From contig NZ_SDGY01000001.1 in assembly GCF_008107645.1 (NCBI RefSeq), forward strand, positions 263,955 to 327,954: a DNA stretch of 64,000 bases, read 5' to 3'. Shown piece by piece: positions 9,043 through 17,358 of this stretch; position 1 is the first letter of the stretch; each line of letters opens with the position of its first letter. Origin of the DNA: Leuconostoc litchii. GTDB taxonomy: Bacteria; Bacillota; Bacilli; Lactobacillales; Lactobacillaceae. The notes under the pieces are model-generated. The model was not told the origin of the DNA. It saw only the letters and a program-made list of their open reading frames with translations, and made no database searches. A program made the translations under genes and the position numbers.

Positions 9043-10922
9043 TGAAACAATTTAGAGTAGACAATTTAAAAAGTACATACGGTGAAAAGGTTCTTTTCAA
9101 TGACATTTCATTTTTGATAACCGAAGGTGATCGCATTGGTTTAATTGGTGTTAATGGCAGTGGTAAAACAACGCTATTAAACGCTATAGCAGGTAAAAAG
9201 CCAGCCGATTCTGGGACAATTACAAAACAGAATGATTATTCAATTGGTTATTTAGCACAAAATCCGGATTTAAATGATGAGGCTTTATTGATGGATGCTA
9301 TTTTATCGGGTGAACAGCCTGTATTTAAAACAATTAGACAATATGAATATTCTCTTCGTCAGTTCAGTGAAAATCCAACACAAACTAAAATCGCTCAGAA
9401 CTTTGAACACGCACAGGATGCTATGGATCGTAATGATGCTTGGACTACTGAAGCACAAATAAAAACAATTTTAACGCAGTTGCACATGCCAGAACTGCAT
9501 AAAAAAGTTCGTGAATTATCCGGTGGGCAACGTAAACGTGTCGGTTTGGCACAAGTTTTGATTCAAGAGCCAGATTTATTAATTTTAGATGAGCCAACAA
9601 ACCATTTAGATTTTGATTCCATTGCTTGGTTAGAAAAATACCTGTCAACCTATAAAGGTGCAGTGCTAGTTGTTACCCATGACCGTTATTTTTTGGATGA
9701 AGTAACTACAAGGATTTTTGAGCTATCATTTGGTAACTTATACGAATATAAGGGTAATTATCAAGACTATATGCAGGGGAAAGCTAACCGAATTGAGCAA
9801 GGGAAAGCTTTTGAACACAAGCAGCAGCAATTATACAAACAAGAATTAGCTTGGATGCGCAAATCTGCACGTGCTAGGACCACAAAACAAAAAGGTAGAG
9901 AGAATGCTTTTGCTGAATTAGAGGCTAATATGGGTACGTTGCAACTGGATGAAGACGTGTCTGTTAATCTAGGTCAGCAACGTCTTGGTAAGAAAGTCAT
10001 TGTTATTGAAGATGCGACAATTCAATTCGATCATAAGAAAATTCTTGATAAGTTTAATTTGCGTGTATCTTCAGGTGATCGTATTGGAATCACGGGTTCC
10101 AATGGTGCAGGAAAGTCTAGTTTTTTGAATGCAATTGCTGGTAAAGTACCATTAACTAGTGGCACGATTGAACTTGGTGAAACTGTTAGGATGGCCTACT
10201 ATACGCAAGTTACTGAAGATATTCCTGAGGACAAGCGTGTCATTGCTTATTTGTCTGATGTAGCCACTACAGTGCAGGATAAAGATGGAAATAAAATTAG
10301 TGTTTCAGATTTACTAGAGCAATTTTTATTCCCGCCATTTATGCATGGCACATTAATCAGACAATTATCTGGTGGTGAAAAAAGAAGGCTCTATTTGTTG
10401 AAATTATTGTTGCAACAGCCTAATGTACTATTGTTGGACGAACCAACTAATGATTTAGATATTGGAACGTTAACTGTCTTGGAGGACTTTTTATCTGGTT
10501 TTGCAGGGGCTGTAATTACTGTTTCCCACGATCGATACTTTTTAGATAAAGTTGCGAATCAATTGTACATGTTTGAAGGCAATAGTGTAATTCAGCGATT
10601 TGACGGTCTTTTTAGTGATTATTTAGCATCAGAACTAACTAAGCCTACTGAATCGAAAGTGATTAAAGAAAAAGCTGTTGTTCGTGAAGATAAGCCACAG
10701 AAGAAAAAATTAACTTATAATGAAAAGCGTGAATGGGGAACAATTGAAACGGATATAGATTTACTTGAGGAAAGAATTGCAGAAATTCCTAATGAAATGG
10801 CTAATAATGGCACCAATTATGTCTTACTAGGGGATTTACAAAGAGAATTAGACACTTTAAATGAACAATTAGATGAAAAAATGAATCGATGGGCATATTT
10901 GAGTGAAATTGTAGAAGGCTGA
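9042..10922 (+). CDS. ABC-F family ATPase (Uup/YfmR type)
   Basis: The 626 residues contain two ABC cassettes with no membrane part. Cassette 1 has GVNGSGKTT and LSGGQRKRVGLAQ with LDEPTNHLD; cassette 2 has GSNGAGKSS and LSGGEKRRLYLLK with LDEPTNDLD. An arginine/lysine-rich linker (about 255-300) separates them, and a C-terminal coiled coil starts near 560. The paired signature motifs and C-terminal coil fit Uup/YfmR, which act on stalled ribosomes, rather than a drug-resistance ABC-F. The gene appears to be transcribed without a leader. Confidence 0.9.
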   Translation: MKQFRVDNLKSTYGEKVLFNDISFLITEGDRIGLIGVNGSGKTTLLNAIAGKKPADSGTITKQNDYSIGYLAQNPDLNDEALLMDAILSGEQPVFKTIRQYEYSLRQFSENPTQTKIAQNFEHAQDAMDRNDAWTTEAQIKTILTQLHMPELHKKVRELSGGQRKRVGLAQVLIQEPDLLILDEPTNHLDFDSIAWLEKYLSTYKGAVLVVTHDRYFLDEVTTRIFELSFGNLYEYKGNYQDYMQGKANRIEQGKAFEHKQQQLYKQELAWMRKSARARTTKQKGRENAFAELEANMGTLQLDEDVSVNLGQQRLGKKVIVIEDATIQFDHKKILDKFNLRVSSGDRIGITGSNGAGKSSFLNAIAGKVPLTSGTIELGETVRMAYYTQVTEDIPEDKRVIAYLSDVATTVQDKDGNKISVSDLLEQFLFPPFMHGTLIRQLSGGEKRRLYLLKLLLQQPNVLLLDEPTNDLDIGTLTVLEDFLSGFAGAVITVSHDRYFLDKVANQLYMFEGNSVIQRFDGLFSDYLASELTKPTESKVIKEKAVVREDKPQKKKLTYNEKREWGTIETDIDLLEERIAEIPNEMANNGTNYVLLGDLQRELDTLNEQLDEKMNRWAYLSEIVEG

Positions 10923-10981
10923 TGGGTAATCATGGGCTTTTTTATTTTTGATTTCGTACAATAATTAAAGAGGAAATCAAT

Positions 10982-11848
10982 ATGAAATTAAAACAATTTG
11001 CACTAGCTATACATTTGACAAGTGGCATTGGTTTTTCTGGTGAAAGAAAGATTATTCATTCCGTCATCAGTCAAAAGGTATCATTGCATTATCCTTGGCC
11101 TATTGAAACAGTTGTGGAGGTAGTTGGTGCTTTACCACAGCATGAACAGCGTATTCGGGCAACTTATTTGACAGCATGTCAGAAAGCTGAAGAGATGCGA
11201 GCAAATTATTTAACCTATTTTGATGATGCTTATCCTATGCAGTTAAGAGAAATATTTGATCCACCCTTGATCTTATTTTATGATAGCAATTTAGAGGCTT
11301 TATCGTTACCAAGTTTATCTGTAGTTGGTACACGTACTGCTACATCTTATGGATTGGATTGTTTGCGACTACTATTACCCGATGTATTAAGAGAGGGAAC
11401 AGCTATTGTGTCCGGCTTAGCCAAAGGAATTGATGTCATGGCTCATCAGATTACATTCGCAAATCAAGGGGTACCAATTGCTGTTATAGGTACAGGATTG
11501 AATGTGGCTTATCCCGCGAAAAATAAGACACTTCAGCGACAGATTGCGCAACGTGGTCTTGTTTTAAGTGAATATCCAAACGATGTACAACCACATCGAT
11601 CACACTTCCCAGCTAGGAACCGTATTATTGCAGGATTGTCGTCGGCGACTTTAGTCGTTGAAGCACAAAGAAAATCTGGAAGCCTAATCACTGCTAATTA
11701 CGCGTTACAGAGTAATCGGGAAGTATTAGCAGTGCCAGGTTCTATATTTTCTGGTAATTCACAAGGAACCAATGAATTATTACAGTTGGGGGCAAAACTT
11801 ATCAGTAGCTCGAAAGAAATTATGGCATGTATACAGATTTATAAGTAA
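10982..11848 (+). CDS. dprA: DNA processing protein DprA
   Basis: The 288 residues have the Rossmann-like DprA core: SVVGTRTATSYG, SGLAKGIDVMAHQ, VIGTGLNVAYPAKN, SEYP, FPARNRIIAGLS and QAGSLIT-like RKSGSLITANYA. DprA loads RecA on incoming single strands in natural transformation and is often kept in strains without known competence. The start ATG 10982 has AGAGGAAA upstream. It follows the ABC-F gene by 59 bases, so co-transcription is possible, and ends at a strong hairpin. Confidence 0.93.
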   Translation: MKLKQFALAIHLTSGIGFSGERKIIHSVISQKVSLHYPWPIETVVEVVGALPQHEQRIRATYLTACQKAEEMRANYLTYFDDAYPMQLREIFDPPLILFYDSNLEALSLPSLSVVGTRTATSYGLDCLRLLLPDVLREGTAIVSGLAKGIDVMAHQITFANQGVPIAVIGTGLNVAYPAKNKTLQRQIAQRGLVLSEYPNDVQPHRSHFPARNRIIAGLSSATLVVEAQRKSGSLITANYALQSNREVLAVPGSIFSGNSQGTNELLQLGAKLISSSKEIMACIQIYK

Positions 11849-11865
11849 ATCAGATTATTCCTACA

Positions 11866-11897
11866 AAAAAACAAGATAACTACTTATCTTGTTTTTT
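11866..11897. terminator. Terminator of dprA, overlapped by a small gene on the other strand
   Basis: ACAAGATAA (11871-11879) pairs with TTATCTTGT, flanked by A and T runs. The last codons and stop of the opposite-strand small gene (11880-12023) lie in its loop and right arm, so the hairpin may end both transcripts. Confidence 0.8.
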
Positions 11898-12023
11898 TAT
11901 CTGTTTTAAAGAATTTGCCTTGATTGCAGCCAATATTTCTGCTTTAGTATTTTGTGTCTGTTGACTAGACTTGTATTTAGCATTAGCTTGCTTTTGTTTA
12001 AAATCAATTTGATAACGTCCCAT
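11880..12023 (-). CDS. Small basic protein, 47 residues
   Basis: This short frame reads MGRYQIDFKQKQANAKYK ... LKQIKKQDK and begins 7 bases after AAAGGGAG, an excellent ribosome site. The product is rich in K and Q, mostly helical by composition, with no membrane segment. It is convergent with dprA and shares its terminator. The family was not recognised. The strong ribosome site and lack of competing frames support a real gene. Confidence 0.65.
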   Translation of the reverse strand: MGRYQIDFKQKQANAKYKSSQQTQNTKAEILAAIKANSLKQIKKQDK

Positions 12024-12097
12024 AATTAAACTCCCTTTGAAGTTTTAATTATAACATAAGTTAAGTTTTGAGAGTAGTTAAGCCAGATTATTGTAAG

Positions 12098-13231
12098 TTA
12101 TTCAGTATGTTTTGATAAAAAATTTCGAATAGCGTCTAACGCTAAATCATAGCGTCCGGCTTGACAATGCTGTTCACCACCCGTTTCTTTTGTAAAGATT
12201 TTTATGTCTAGCGATTTTACATTGGTGAGTTCTTGTTGTTCTAGAACCAGGTCCTTGAATGGCACATATTGATCCTCTTTACCAGCCAGTAGAAGCACAT
12301 GTTGTTCAACTAGATGACCGATTCCTCTAATGGTATGTTTTTCAATTTCTTTTAATAGGGTGTAAGGCGTACTTGTACCAGTATTCTCGTATCCTTTGGT
12401 AAAGAGGAAATTCACATTGGTATTATTTTTGATGAGTGGTGATAATAATTTGTTGATAGCGTCAACGTTATTTATCTTGAGTTGTTGTTGAATTTCTTTT
12501 TGGTTTGGTTCAGACAAGTCTTTCAAAAAAGTATGCAATCCATCATAAAAGAAGTCAAAGCAAACAACATTTTTGATTCTTTTTTCATAAGCCGCTGCAC
12601 GAATAACAAAATATCCTCCCCACGAAACGCCCATAGCATCAACTTGATCCAAACCAAAGTAATCAATAATAGCGCTAATAGGTTTTTCAAAGTACGGTGT
12701 GAATTTAATCTTATTGTCAATTAATGCACGGCCTTGTCCAGGCCCGTCAAATAGAATAATGTTGTACGCTGTACCATTGAAAAAGTTCACTGCAACTAAA
12801 AGCTCTTCCATAAAACTATCAAAACCATTGATTATAATTAGTGTTTTGGTGGCCTTGGGATTGATATTAACTTTAATTGCTGGTAAAAAACTATTCTGGT
12901 ATGGCACTTGGTAACTTTCGTAATTAATTTCTTGATGTGATTGATAAAAATTATCCAGGTACCGATGCACAACTGGCATTTTTTTCTGATCATCAGTGCT
13001 AAGATAAAATTGTGCTAAACCAAAATAAGCGCAGGCAAGTTTATAATTTTTATTATGCTCTGCTATTTCTCCTAAGGAAAACCATGTTTGATACCACGTT
13101 TCCTTATTTGTTAATTTTGGAATTGCTGTTTTTAATTCTTCTTTGACGTTTTTATTTTCTTTTAATCCCTCTAATTGACGGTTAATTTGTAAGTTCCATT
13201 GCAGATTGCCTTTAACATATTCATAAAACAT
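12098..13231 (-). CDS. Alpha/beta hydrolase
   Basis: The 377-residue soluble protein has a helical N-terminal part and an alpha/beta-hydrolase domain. The nucleophile elbow is GVSWGG (Ser in G-x-S-x-G), the acid is probably Asp in LLLAGKEDQYVPF, and the histidine is in GGEQHCQAG near the C-terminus. The arrangement recalls FrsA-like/acyl-peptidase hydrolases; the substrate is unknown. AAAGAGG precedes the start. It is divergent from a TetR regulator across a 24-bp palindrome, so it is probably that regulator's target. Confidence 0.8.
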   Translation of the reverse strand: MFYEYVKGNLQWNLQINRQLEGLKENKNVKEELKTAIPKLTNKETWYQTWFSLGEIAEHNKNYKLACAYFGLAQFYLSTDDQKKMPVVHRYLDNFYQSHQEINYESYQVPYQNSFLPAIKVNINPKATKTLIIINGFDSFMEELLVAVNFFNGTAYNIILFDGPGQGRALIDNKIKFTPYFEKPISAIIDYFGLDQVDAMGVSWGGYFVIRAAAYEKRIKNVVCFDFFYDGLHTFLKDLSEPNQKEIQQQLKINNVDAINKLLSPLIKNNTNVNFLFTKGYENTGTSTPYTLLKEIEKHTIRGIGHLVEQHVLLLAGKEDQYVPFKDLVLEQQELTNVKSLDIKIFTKETGGEQHCQAGRYDLALDAIRNFLSKHTE

Positions 13232-13306
13232 AAAAAACCTCTTTTCTTATTTGTTAAATTCATTATAATGAACAGCATAATGACTAACCATTGTTAATTG
13301 TGTATG

Positions 13307-13330
13307 ATAATGTCCATATATGGACATTAT
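13307..13330. promoter_or_regulatory. 24-bp perfect palindrome, probable TetR operator
   Basis: ATAATGTCCATA (13307-13318) is followed directly by its exact reverse complement (13319-13330). A degenerate copy of the TGTCC half-site lies at 13341. It sits in the 142-bp gap between the hydrolase and the TetR gene, about 45 bp from the regulator start. Confidence 0.8.
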
Positions 13331-13373
13331 GAGTGTGTAATGTCCACTAAGAGACAAGAATGGAATAATTTGT

Positions 13374-13931
13374 ATGGCAGATATTAGAAAATTTAAGACA
13401 AAACAAAGTATCGAAAATGCTTTGGCCTATTTGTTAAACGAAAAATCTTTTAAATCCATTACTGTTGATAATATTTGTAAACAGGCATTAACAAGTAGAT
13501 CAACTTTCTATTTACATTATTTGGATAAATATGATTTGTTGAATCAAATAGTTGAAAAACAGTTACATGTTTTTGAAAAAAATGTTTCGAAACGAGTTGA
13601 AGATTTGATTACTGGTCAATTTGAGAAAACGATTGTACAATTCTATGATGAATTAATTGAAAGGCGATTAATTATTGAAGTTTTATTTTCTATTGACGAA
13701 CAAGCATATAATTTAAAGCCAAAATTTGAAAAAATATTATATACTCATTGGCTAAAATATCTTTCTGAAGAATCGAATGTAAAACATAAAAAATTGGTCG
13801 CAAAGTTTGGTGCAAGTATGGTGTTTGATACATTGGATTGGACATTTGAAAACGGTATTGATACAGAAACACTTACTTTTGTCGAAGATATTAGGAAAAA
13901 GATACTTGAATTATCAAATGGTTTGAGTTAA
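13374..13931 (+). CDS. TetR/AcrR family transcriptional regulator
   Basis: The 185 residues carry an N-terminal TetR helix-turn-helix (ALAYLLNEKSFKSITVDNICKQALTSRSTFYLHYLDKYDLL, residues about 16-55) and a helical effector domain typical of DhaS-like TetR proteins. It probably represses itself and the divergent hydrolase by binding the palindrome. The ligand is unknown. The start ATG 13374 has a weak site (GGAATAATTTGT). Confidence 0.85.
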   Translation: MADIRKFKTKQSIENALAYLLNEKSFKSITVDNICKQALTSRSTFYLHYLDKYDLLNQIVEKQLHVFEKNVSKRVEDLITGQFEKTIVQFYDELIERRLIIEVLFSIDEQAYNLKPKFEKILYTHWLKYLSEESNVKHKKLVAKFGASMVFDTLDWTFENGIDTETLTFVEDIRKKILELSNGLS

Positions 13932-14054
13932 TAATGTAGATGGTTAGGTATTATTTATAGCGCCATGTTAGTATGATAAAAAACTCTTAAGAATTAATTA
14001 CTAAATTTATGATTGTATTTTTCAGGTAGTAAGTGTAAAATAAAAATTAGGTTA

Positions 14055-14068
14055 TGCAAGCGCTTACA
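14055..14068 (+). promoter_or_regulatory. cre-like site upstream of the mannose-family PTS operon
   Basis: TGCAAGCGCTTACA differs from the cre consensus at one position and has a perfect AAGCGCTT core palindrome. It is 70 bases upstream of the EIIA gene. It suggests CcpA control in the absence of any adjacent regulator gene. Confidence 0.6.
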
Positions 14069-14137
14069 TTAAACCGAAAATAAAGTTTCATATGGACTTA
14101 AAATAACAGAATATTTGTGCAAGGATAGGGGAAAAAT

Positions 14138-14569
14138 ATGAGCTATCTTATTCTAATTAGTCACGGTCAATTTGCTGAAGGTTTAAAAGATGCCCTAGGT
14201 ATGTTTATCGGCGATGATATTAAGACAGTTAAAGCGATAGGGCTACAATCAGGTGAGTCTACGGATCAGTTTCAAAATCGATTTAAAGCATTACTTTCAG
14301 AGGTTGGAAAGGGAGCAGAATTATTTGTACTAGGAGACATTATTGGTGGCAGTCCTTTAACAACAGCAATAGATGTCTTAAATCAAGAAAATTTGCTAGA
14401 GAGTGCGGTTGTTCTTGGTGGTATGAATTTTCCAATGGCACTAAACACAGCTATTTTAAAAGATAATGCTACTAAAGAAGAATTAATCACTAATGTTTTA
14501 CGTGAAGGTGCTACGGCGTTGAAGCAGTTTGAAATTACTCGCGAAACAGAAGATGACGATGAGATTTGA
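14138..14569 (+). CDS. Mannose-family PTS EIIA
   Basis: The 143 residues form a single EIIA-Man domain. His9 in LILISHGQFAEG is the expected phosphorylation site. LGDIIGGSPLTTA and GGMNFPMAL are dimer/active-site motifs. It accepts phosphate from HPr and passes it to EIIB. It is the first gene of a five-gene operon. EIIA and EIIB are separate proteins here, unlike the fused ManX of many lactobacilli. GGATAGGGG precedes the start. Confidence 0.92.
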   Translation: MSYLILISHGQFAEGLKDALGMFIGDDIKTVKAIGLQSGESTDQFQNRFKALLSEVGKGAELFVLGDIIGGSPLTTAIDVLNQENLLESAVVLGGMNFPMALNTAILKDNATKEELITNVLREGATALKQFEITRETEDDDEI

Positions 14570-14583
14570 AAGGATAAATAACT

Positions 14584-15078
14584 ATGAGCATTTCATTTGT
14601 ACGTGTTGATGACAGAATTATTCATGGGCAGACTGTAACACGTTGGGCGAAAGAATACCCATGTGATGGGTTGATTGCAGTTAATGATGCAGCAGCAGCG
14701 AACCCCATTTTAAAAGATGCATTTAAAAGTGCCTCTGAGAAAAAGACGTTTGTTTGGACATTGGAACATTTTAAAGAAAAAGCACAACAAGTTTTGGATT
14801 CTGAGCGTCGATATTTTTTGATTACGAAAACACCACAAGATATGAAGACAATTTTAGTTGATTTTGATTTTAAACCTGACCAAGTTAAAACAATTATTAT
14901 TGGACCAGCTAATGATCGTCCTGATGCAATTAAACTTGGGAACAATCAGTCAATAACGCTAGATGAAGCTAAAGCTTTTGATCAGATTCAAGAAAAAGGA
15001 TATCAAGTTAAGTTCCAACTATTACCGGATGTTTCAATCGGTTATTGGGATAGTTTCCGTGGTAAGTTTGATCTGTAG
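14584..15078 (+). CDS. Mannose/sorbose-family PTS EIIB
   Basis: The 164 residues start with RVDDRIIHGQ, where His14 is the phosphorylated residue of the PTS IIB Man/Sor fold. It transfers phosphate from EIIA to the incoming hexose bound by EIIC/EIID. AAAGGATAAATA sits before ATG 14584, 14 bases after EIIA. Confidence 0.93.
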   Translation: MSISFVRVDDRIIHGQTVTRWAKEYPCDGLIAVNDAAAANPILKDAFKSASEKKTFVWTLEHFKEKAQQVLDSERRYFLITKTPQDMKTILVDFDFKPDQVKTIIIGPANDRPDAIKLGNNQSITLDEAKAFDQIQEKGYQVKFQLLPDVSIGYWDSFRGKFDL

Positions 15079-15103
15079 TCTAACATAAAAAGAGGTTAGA
15101 AAT

Positions 15104-15967
15104 ATGACAATTAGTTGGGTGCAAGCAAGTATTTTAGGTATCTTTGCCAGTTTATCTTCTATGCCAGGTATGGCGGGTTCTACAATTGGTAACTATACTT
15201 TAGGTCGTCCGTTAGTAGGTGGCTTGGTCTGTGGTTTAGTTTTGGGAGACCTTAAAACCGGTATTGCAGCTGGTGTGGCGATGCAATTGGTTTATATAGC
15301 GTTAGTTACTCCTGGAGGTACGGTTTCTGCTGATTTACGTGCGGTTTCGTATATCGGTATACCCTTGGCCATGGTTGCCATCCATGCACAAGGATTAGCC
15401 GCTACCTCGGGAAATGCAGCTGATTTGGCCAAGTCAATGGGTACTTTGGTTGGAACTGTTGGAACTGTACTATTTTATGGTACTGCAACGATGAACTTGG
15501 TTTGGCAGCATATTGGGTGGCGAGCTGTTGAAAAAGGACAATTTAAAAAATTATATGTGGTTGATTGGGGTCTACCTTGGATTTCCCATTTCTTCTTCTC
15601 ATTTATTCCAACACTTTTGATGACGCATTTTGGATCAAGTGCGGTTACCGCTTTGAAAACCGCGTTACCAATGGACGGTATTCCAATGAAAACATTGTTT
15701 ACTGTTGGTGCGTTATTACCTTGTGTGGGTATTGCAATTTTGTTGAAACAAATAGTTGATAGCCCTGTTGATTTTATTCCGTTCTTTGTGGGCTTCACAT
15801 TTGCTGCATCACTAAAGTTGAATTTGGTTTCAGTGACAGTTGTGTCATTAATTTTCGCCATGATTTCTTATAAATTAGATATGGCAATTAGTACCAATAA
15901 GCAAGCTGCGGCAGTGGGAGTAACCGCTGACGTGGTCGATGATGATGAGGAAGACGAGGACATTTAA
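15104..15967 (+). CDS. Mannose-family PTS EIIC permease
   Basis: The 287-residue multispanning membrane protein has the IIC Man/Sor pattern: MPGMAGSTIGNYTLGRPLVGGLVCGLVLGD near the N-terminus, followed by AMQLVYIA and GGTVSADLR. With EIID it forms the sugar channel. The C-terminus is a hydrophilic acidic tail. The stop is one base before the EIID start codon. Confidence 0.93.
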   Translation: MTISWVQASILGIFASLSSMPGMAGSTIGNYTLGRPLVGGLVCGLVLGDLKTGIAAGVAMQLVYIALVTPGGTVSADLRAVSYIGIPLAMVAIHAQGLAATSGNAADLAKSMGTLVGTVGTVLFYGTATMNLVWQHIGWRAVEKGQFKKLYVVDWGLPWISHFFFSFIPTLLMTHFGSSAVTALKTALPMDGIPMKTLFTVGALLPCVGIAILLKQIVDSPVDFIPFFVGFTFAASLKLNLVSVTVVSLIFAMISYKLDMAISTNKQAAAVGVTADVVDDDEEDEDI

Positions 15968-15968
15968 C

Positions 15969-16811
15969 ATGGACAACTTAGAAAAAAAGAAAATTTCTCG
16001 TAAGACACTGAACAAATCATTTCATTATTGGTTTTACGGTCATTTAACGGCATTTTCTCAAGAGCATATGCAAACTTTTGGTTACTTAACATCAATGCTT
16101 CCTATTGTTGAAGAGTTGTATGATAACAAAGCTGACCAAGAGAAAGCAATGAAAACATATACGGCATTCTTTAACACAGAACCGCAATTAGGCACAGTCA
16201 TTGTTGGTGTGACGGCCAGTCTAGAAGAAGCAAGAGCCAATCATGGTAACGTGGATGATACGACTATCAATGGTCTTCGAGCTGGTTTGATGGGACCCAT
16301 TGCAGGAATTGGCGATTCATTGGTTGTAGGAACATTGATCCCAGTTATTCTGGGTATCGCATTGGGTATGTCAGATGGTGGCTCACCTCTAGGTGCTATA
16401 TTTTATATCATCGTCTGGAATTTATTAGGATACTTCGGTATGCGTTTTGCCTACTTCAAAGGTTATGAATTGGGCGATAAAGCTGTAGGAATCTTAGTCG
16501 GTGCTCAAGGTAAAGCAATTCGTAAAGCAATTGCCACGGTGGGTGGTATGGTTGTTGGCGGTGTCGCCGCTACGTGGGTGACTGTTAATACATCATTTAC
16601 GCTGAAGAACTCTTCAGGTAAGGCGTATTTAGTTTTACAAGATAAGTTGAATTCAGTGTATCCTGGTCTATTAACTGCTTTGTTTGTTGTATTGTGCTGG
16701 TGGTTAATGGCTAAAAAGAATATTTCTCCAATAAAAGTTATGCTTATTTTAGTTGTGATTGCATTAGCTGGCGTATTGGTTGGATTCTTTAACCCAGGTC
16801 TTAGTTATTAA
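15969..16811 (+). CDS. Mannose-family PTS EIID
   Basis: The 280-residue product starts at ATG 15969, directly after the EIIC stop; an upstream in-frame ATG inside EIIC is unlikely. The N-terminal soluble half contains MQTFGYLTSMLPIVEELY, KAMKTYTAFFNTEPQLGT and LRAGLMGPIAGIGDS, the ManZ signature. Membrane helices follow. It pairs with EIIC in the translocation unit. Hexose specificity cannot be read from sequence. Confidence 0.93.
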   Translation: MDNLEKKKISRKTLNKSFHYWFYGHLTAFSQEHMQTFGYLTSMLPIVEELYDNKADQEKAMKTYTAFFNTEPQLGTVIVGVTASLEEARANHGNVDDTTINGLRAGLMGPIAGIGDSLVVGTLIPVILGIALGMSDGGSPLGAIFYIIVWNLLGYFGMRFAYFKGYELGDKAVGILVGAQGKAIRKAIATVGGMVVGGVAATWVTVNTSFTLKNSSGKAYLVLQDKLNSVYPGLLTALFVVLCWWLMAKKNISPIKVMLILVVIALAGVLVGFFNPGLSY

Positions 16812-16829
16812 AGTTGAGGGAATGATACG

Positions 16830-17132
16830 ATGTCAAAGACAAAGAATATTCAAAATTTTGAAAGTGGCTATGAAAATGAAATAGCTTACCAAAAAAAAAT
16901 GATTAAAAATCTGCGACATTGGCAATCCTTATTTTCAATGTTTGTTGGTCTGAGTATTCTTTTGATATATTTCTTTATTCATCAAAACATTTGGCTAGTT
17001 ACTACTGGAATAGTTTTATGCGTTGTTAACGTTATGATTGTATTCACTATAGGTTATGCCATATACAAAGGTCAAAAAAATGTTGACAAAATCGAGAATC
17101 AATATCAATTAATGCTCAAAACAGATGAATAG
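16830..17132 (+). CDS. Two-helix membrane protein at the end of the PTS operon
   Basis: The 100 residues have a charged N-terminus, two hydrophobic segments (about residues 34-52 and 58-80) and a charged C-terminus. It occupies the place where many mannose PTS operons carry ManO (DUF956), but I see no resemblance to that family. It probably sits in the membrane with the permease; function unknown. It is 18 bases after EIID, with GAGGGAATG-type ribosome site. Confidence 0.7.
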   Translation: MSKTKNIQNFESGYENEIAYQKKMIKNLRHWQSLFSMFVGLSILLIYFFIHQNIWLVTTGIVLCVVNVMIVFTIGYAIYKGQKNVDKIENQYQLMLKTDE

Positions 17133-17137
17133 TTAAT

Positions 17138-17177
17138 TAAAAAGTATTTCTCACTTTGATTGTGTGAAGTGCTTTTT
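17138..17177 (+). terminator. Probable terminator of the PTS operon
   Basis: AAAAAGTATTTCTCAC and GTGAAGTGCTTTTT can pair with G-U pairs and one small bulge, ending in T residues just after the last PTS-operon gene. Confidence 0.5.
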
Positions 17178-17258
17178 AGTTAACATAATATCTATTTTTT
17201 GCTAAATATAATCCTTTAAAACGCTGATTTAAACGTGTTTTAACGTTTAGAGAGGGGG

Positions 17259-17287
17259 TTGACAAAATAATTGTTAAACTTTATAAT
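17259..17287 (+). promoter_or_regulatory. Consensus sigma-A promoter of dnaG-rpoD
   Basis: TTGACA (17259-17264), 17 bases, TATAAT (17282-17287): a perfect match to the vegetative consensus in both hexamers and spacing. The start point is expected near 17294. Confidence 0.85.
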
Positions 17288-17308
17288 TAAACGTAGTTGA
17301 ATGATTTC

Positions 17309-17344
17309 AGTCGCAAGCCACATAGTTTGCGACTTTTATTATTT
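17309..17344 (+). terminator. Terminator-like hairpin in the dnaG leader (possible attenuator)
   Basis: AGTCGCAA (17309-17316) pairs with TTGCGACT (17327-17334), and TTTATTATTT follows. It lies between the consensus promoter and the dnaG ribosome site, so it would attenuate primase and sigma factor synthesis. Confidence 0.6.
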
Positions 17345-17358
17345 GAAAGGTGGTCCCT

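Noticed and set aside
13932-14137. Sigma-54 promoter for the mannose PTS operon
   Set aside because: No TGGCAC-N5-TTGC pattern was found and no LevR/ManR-type activator gene is adjacent.
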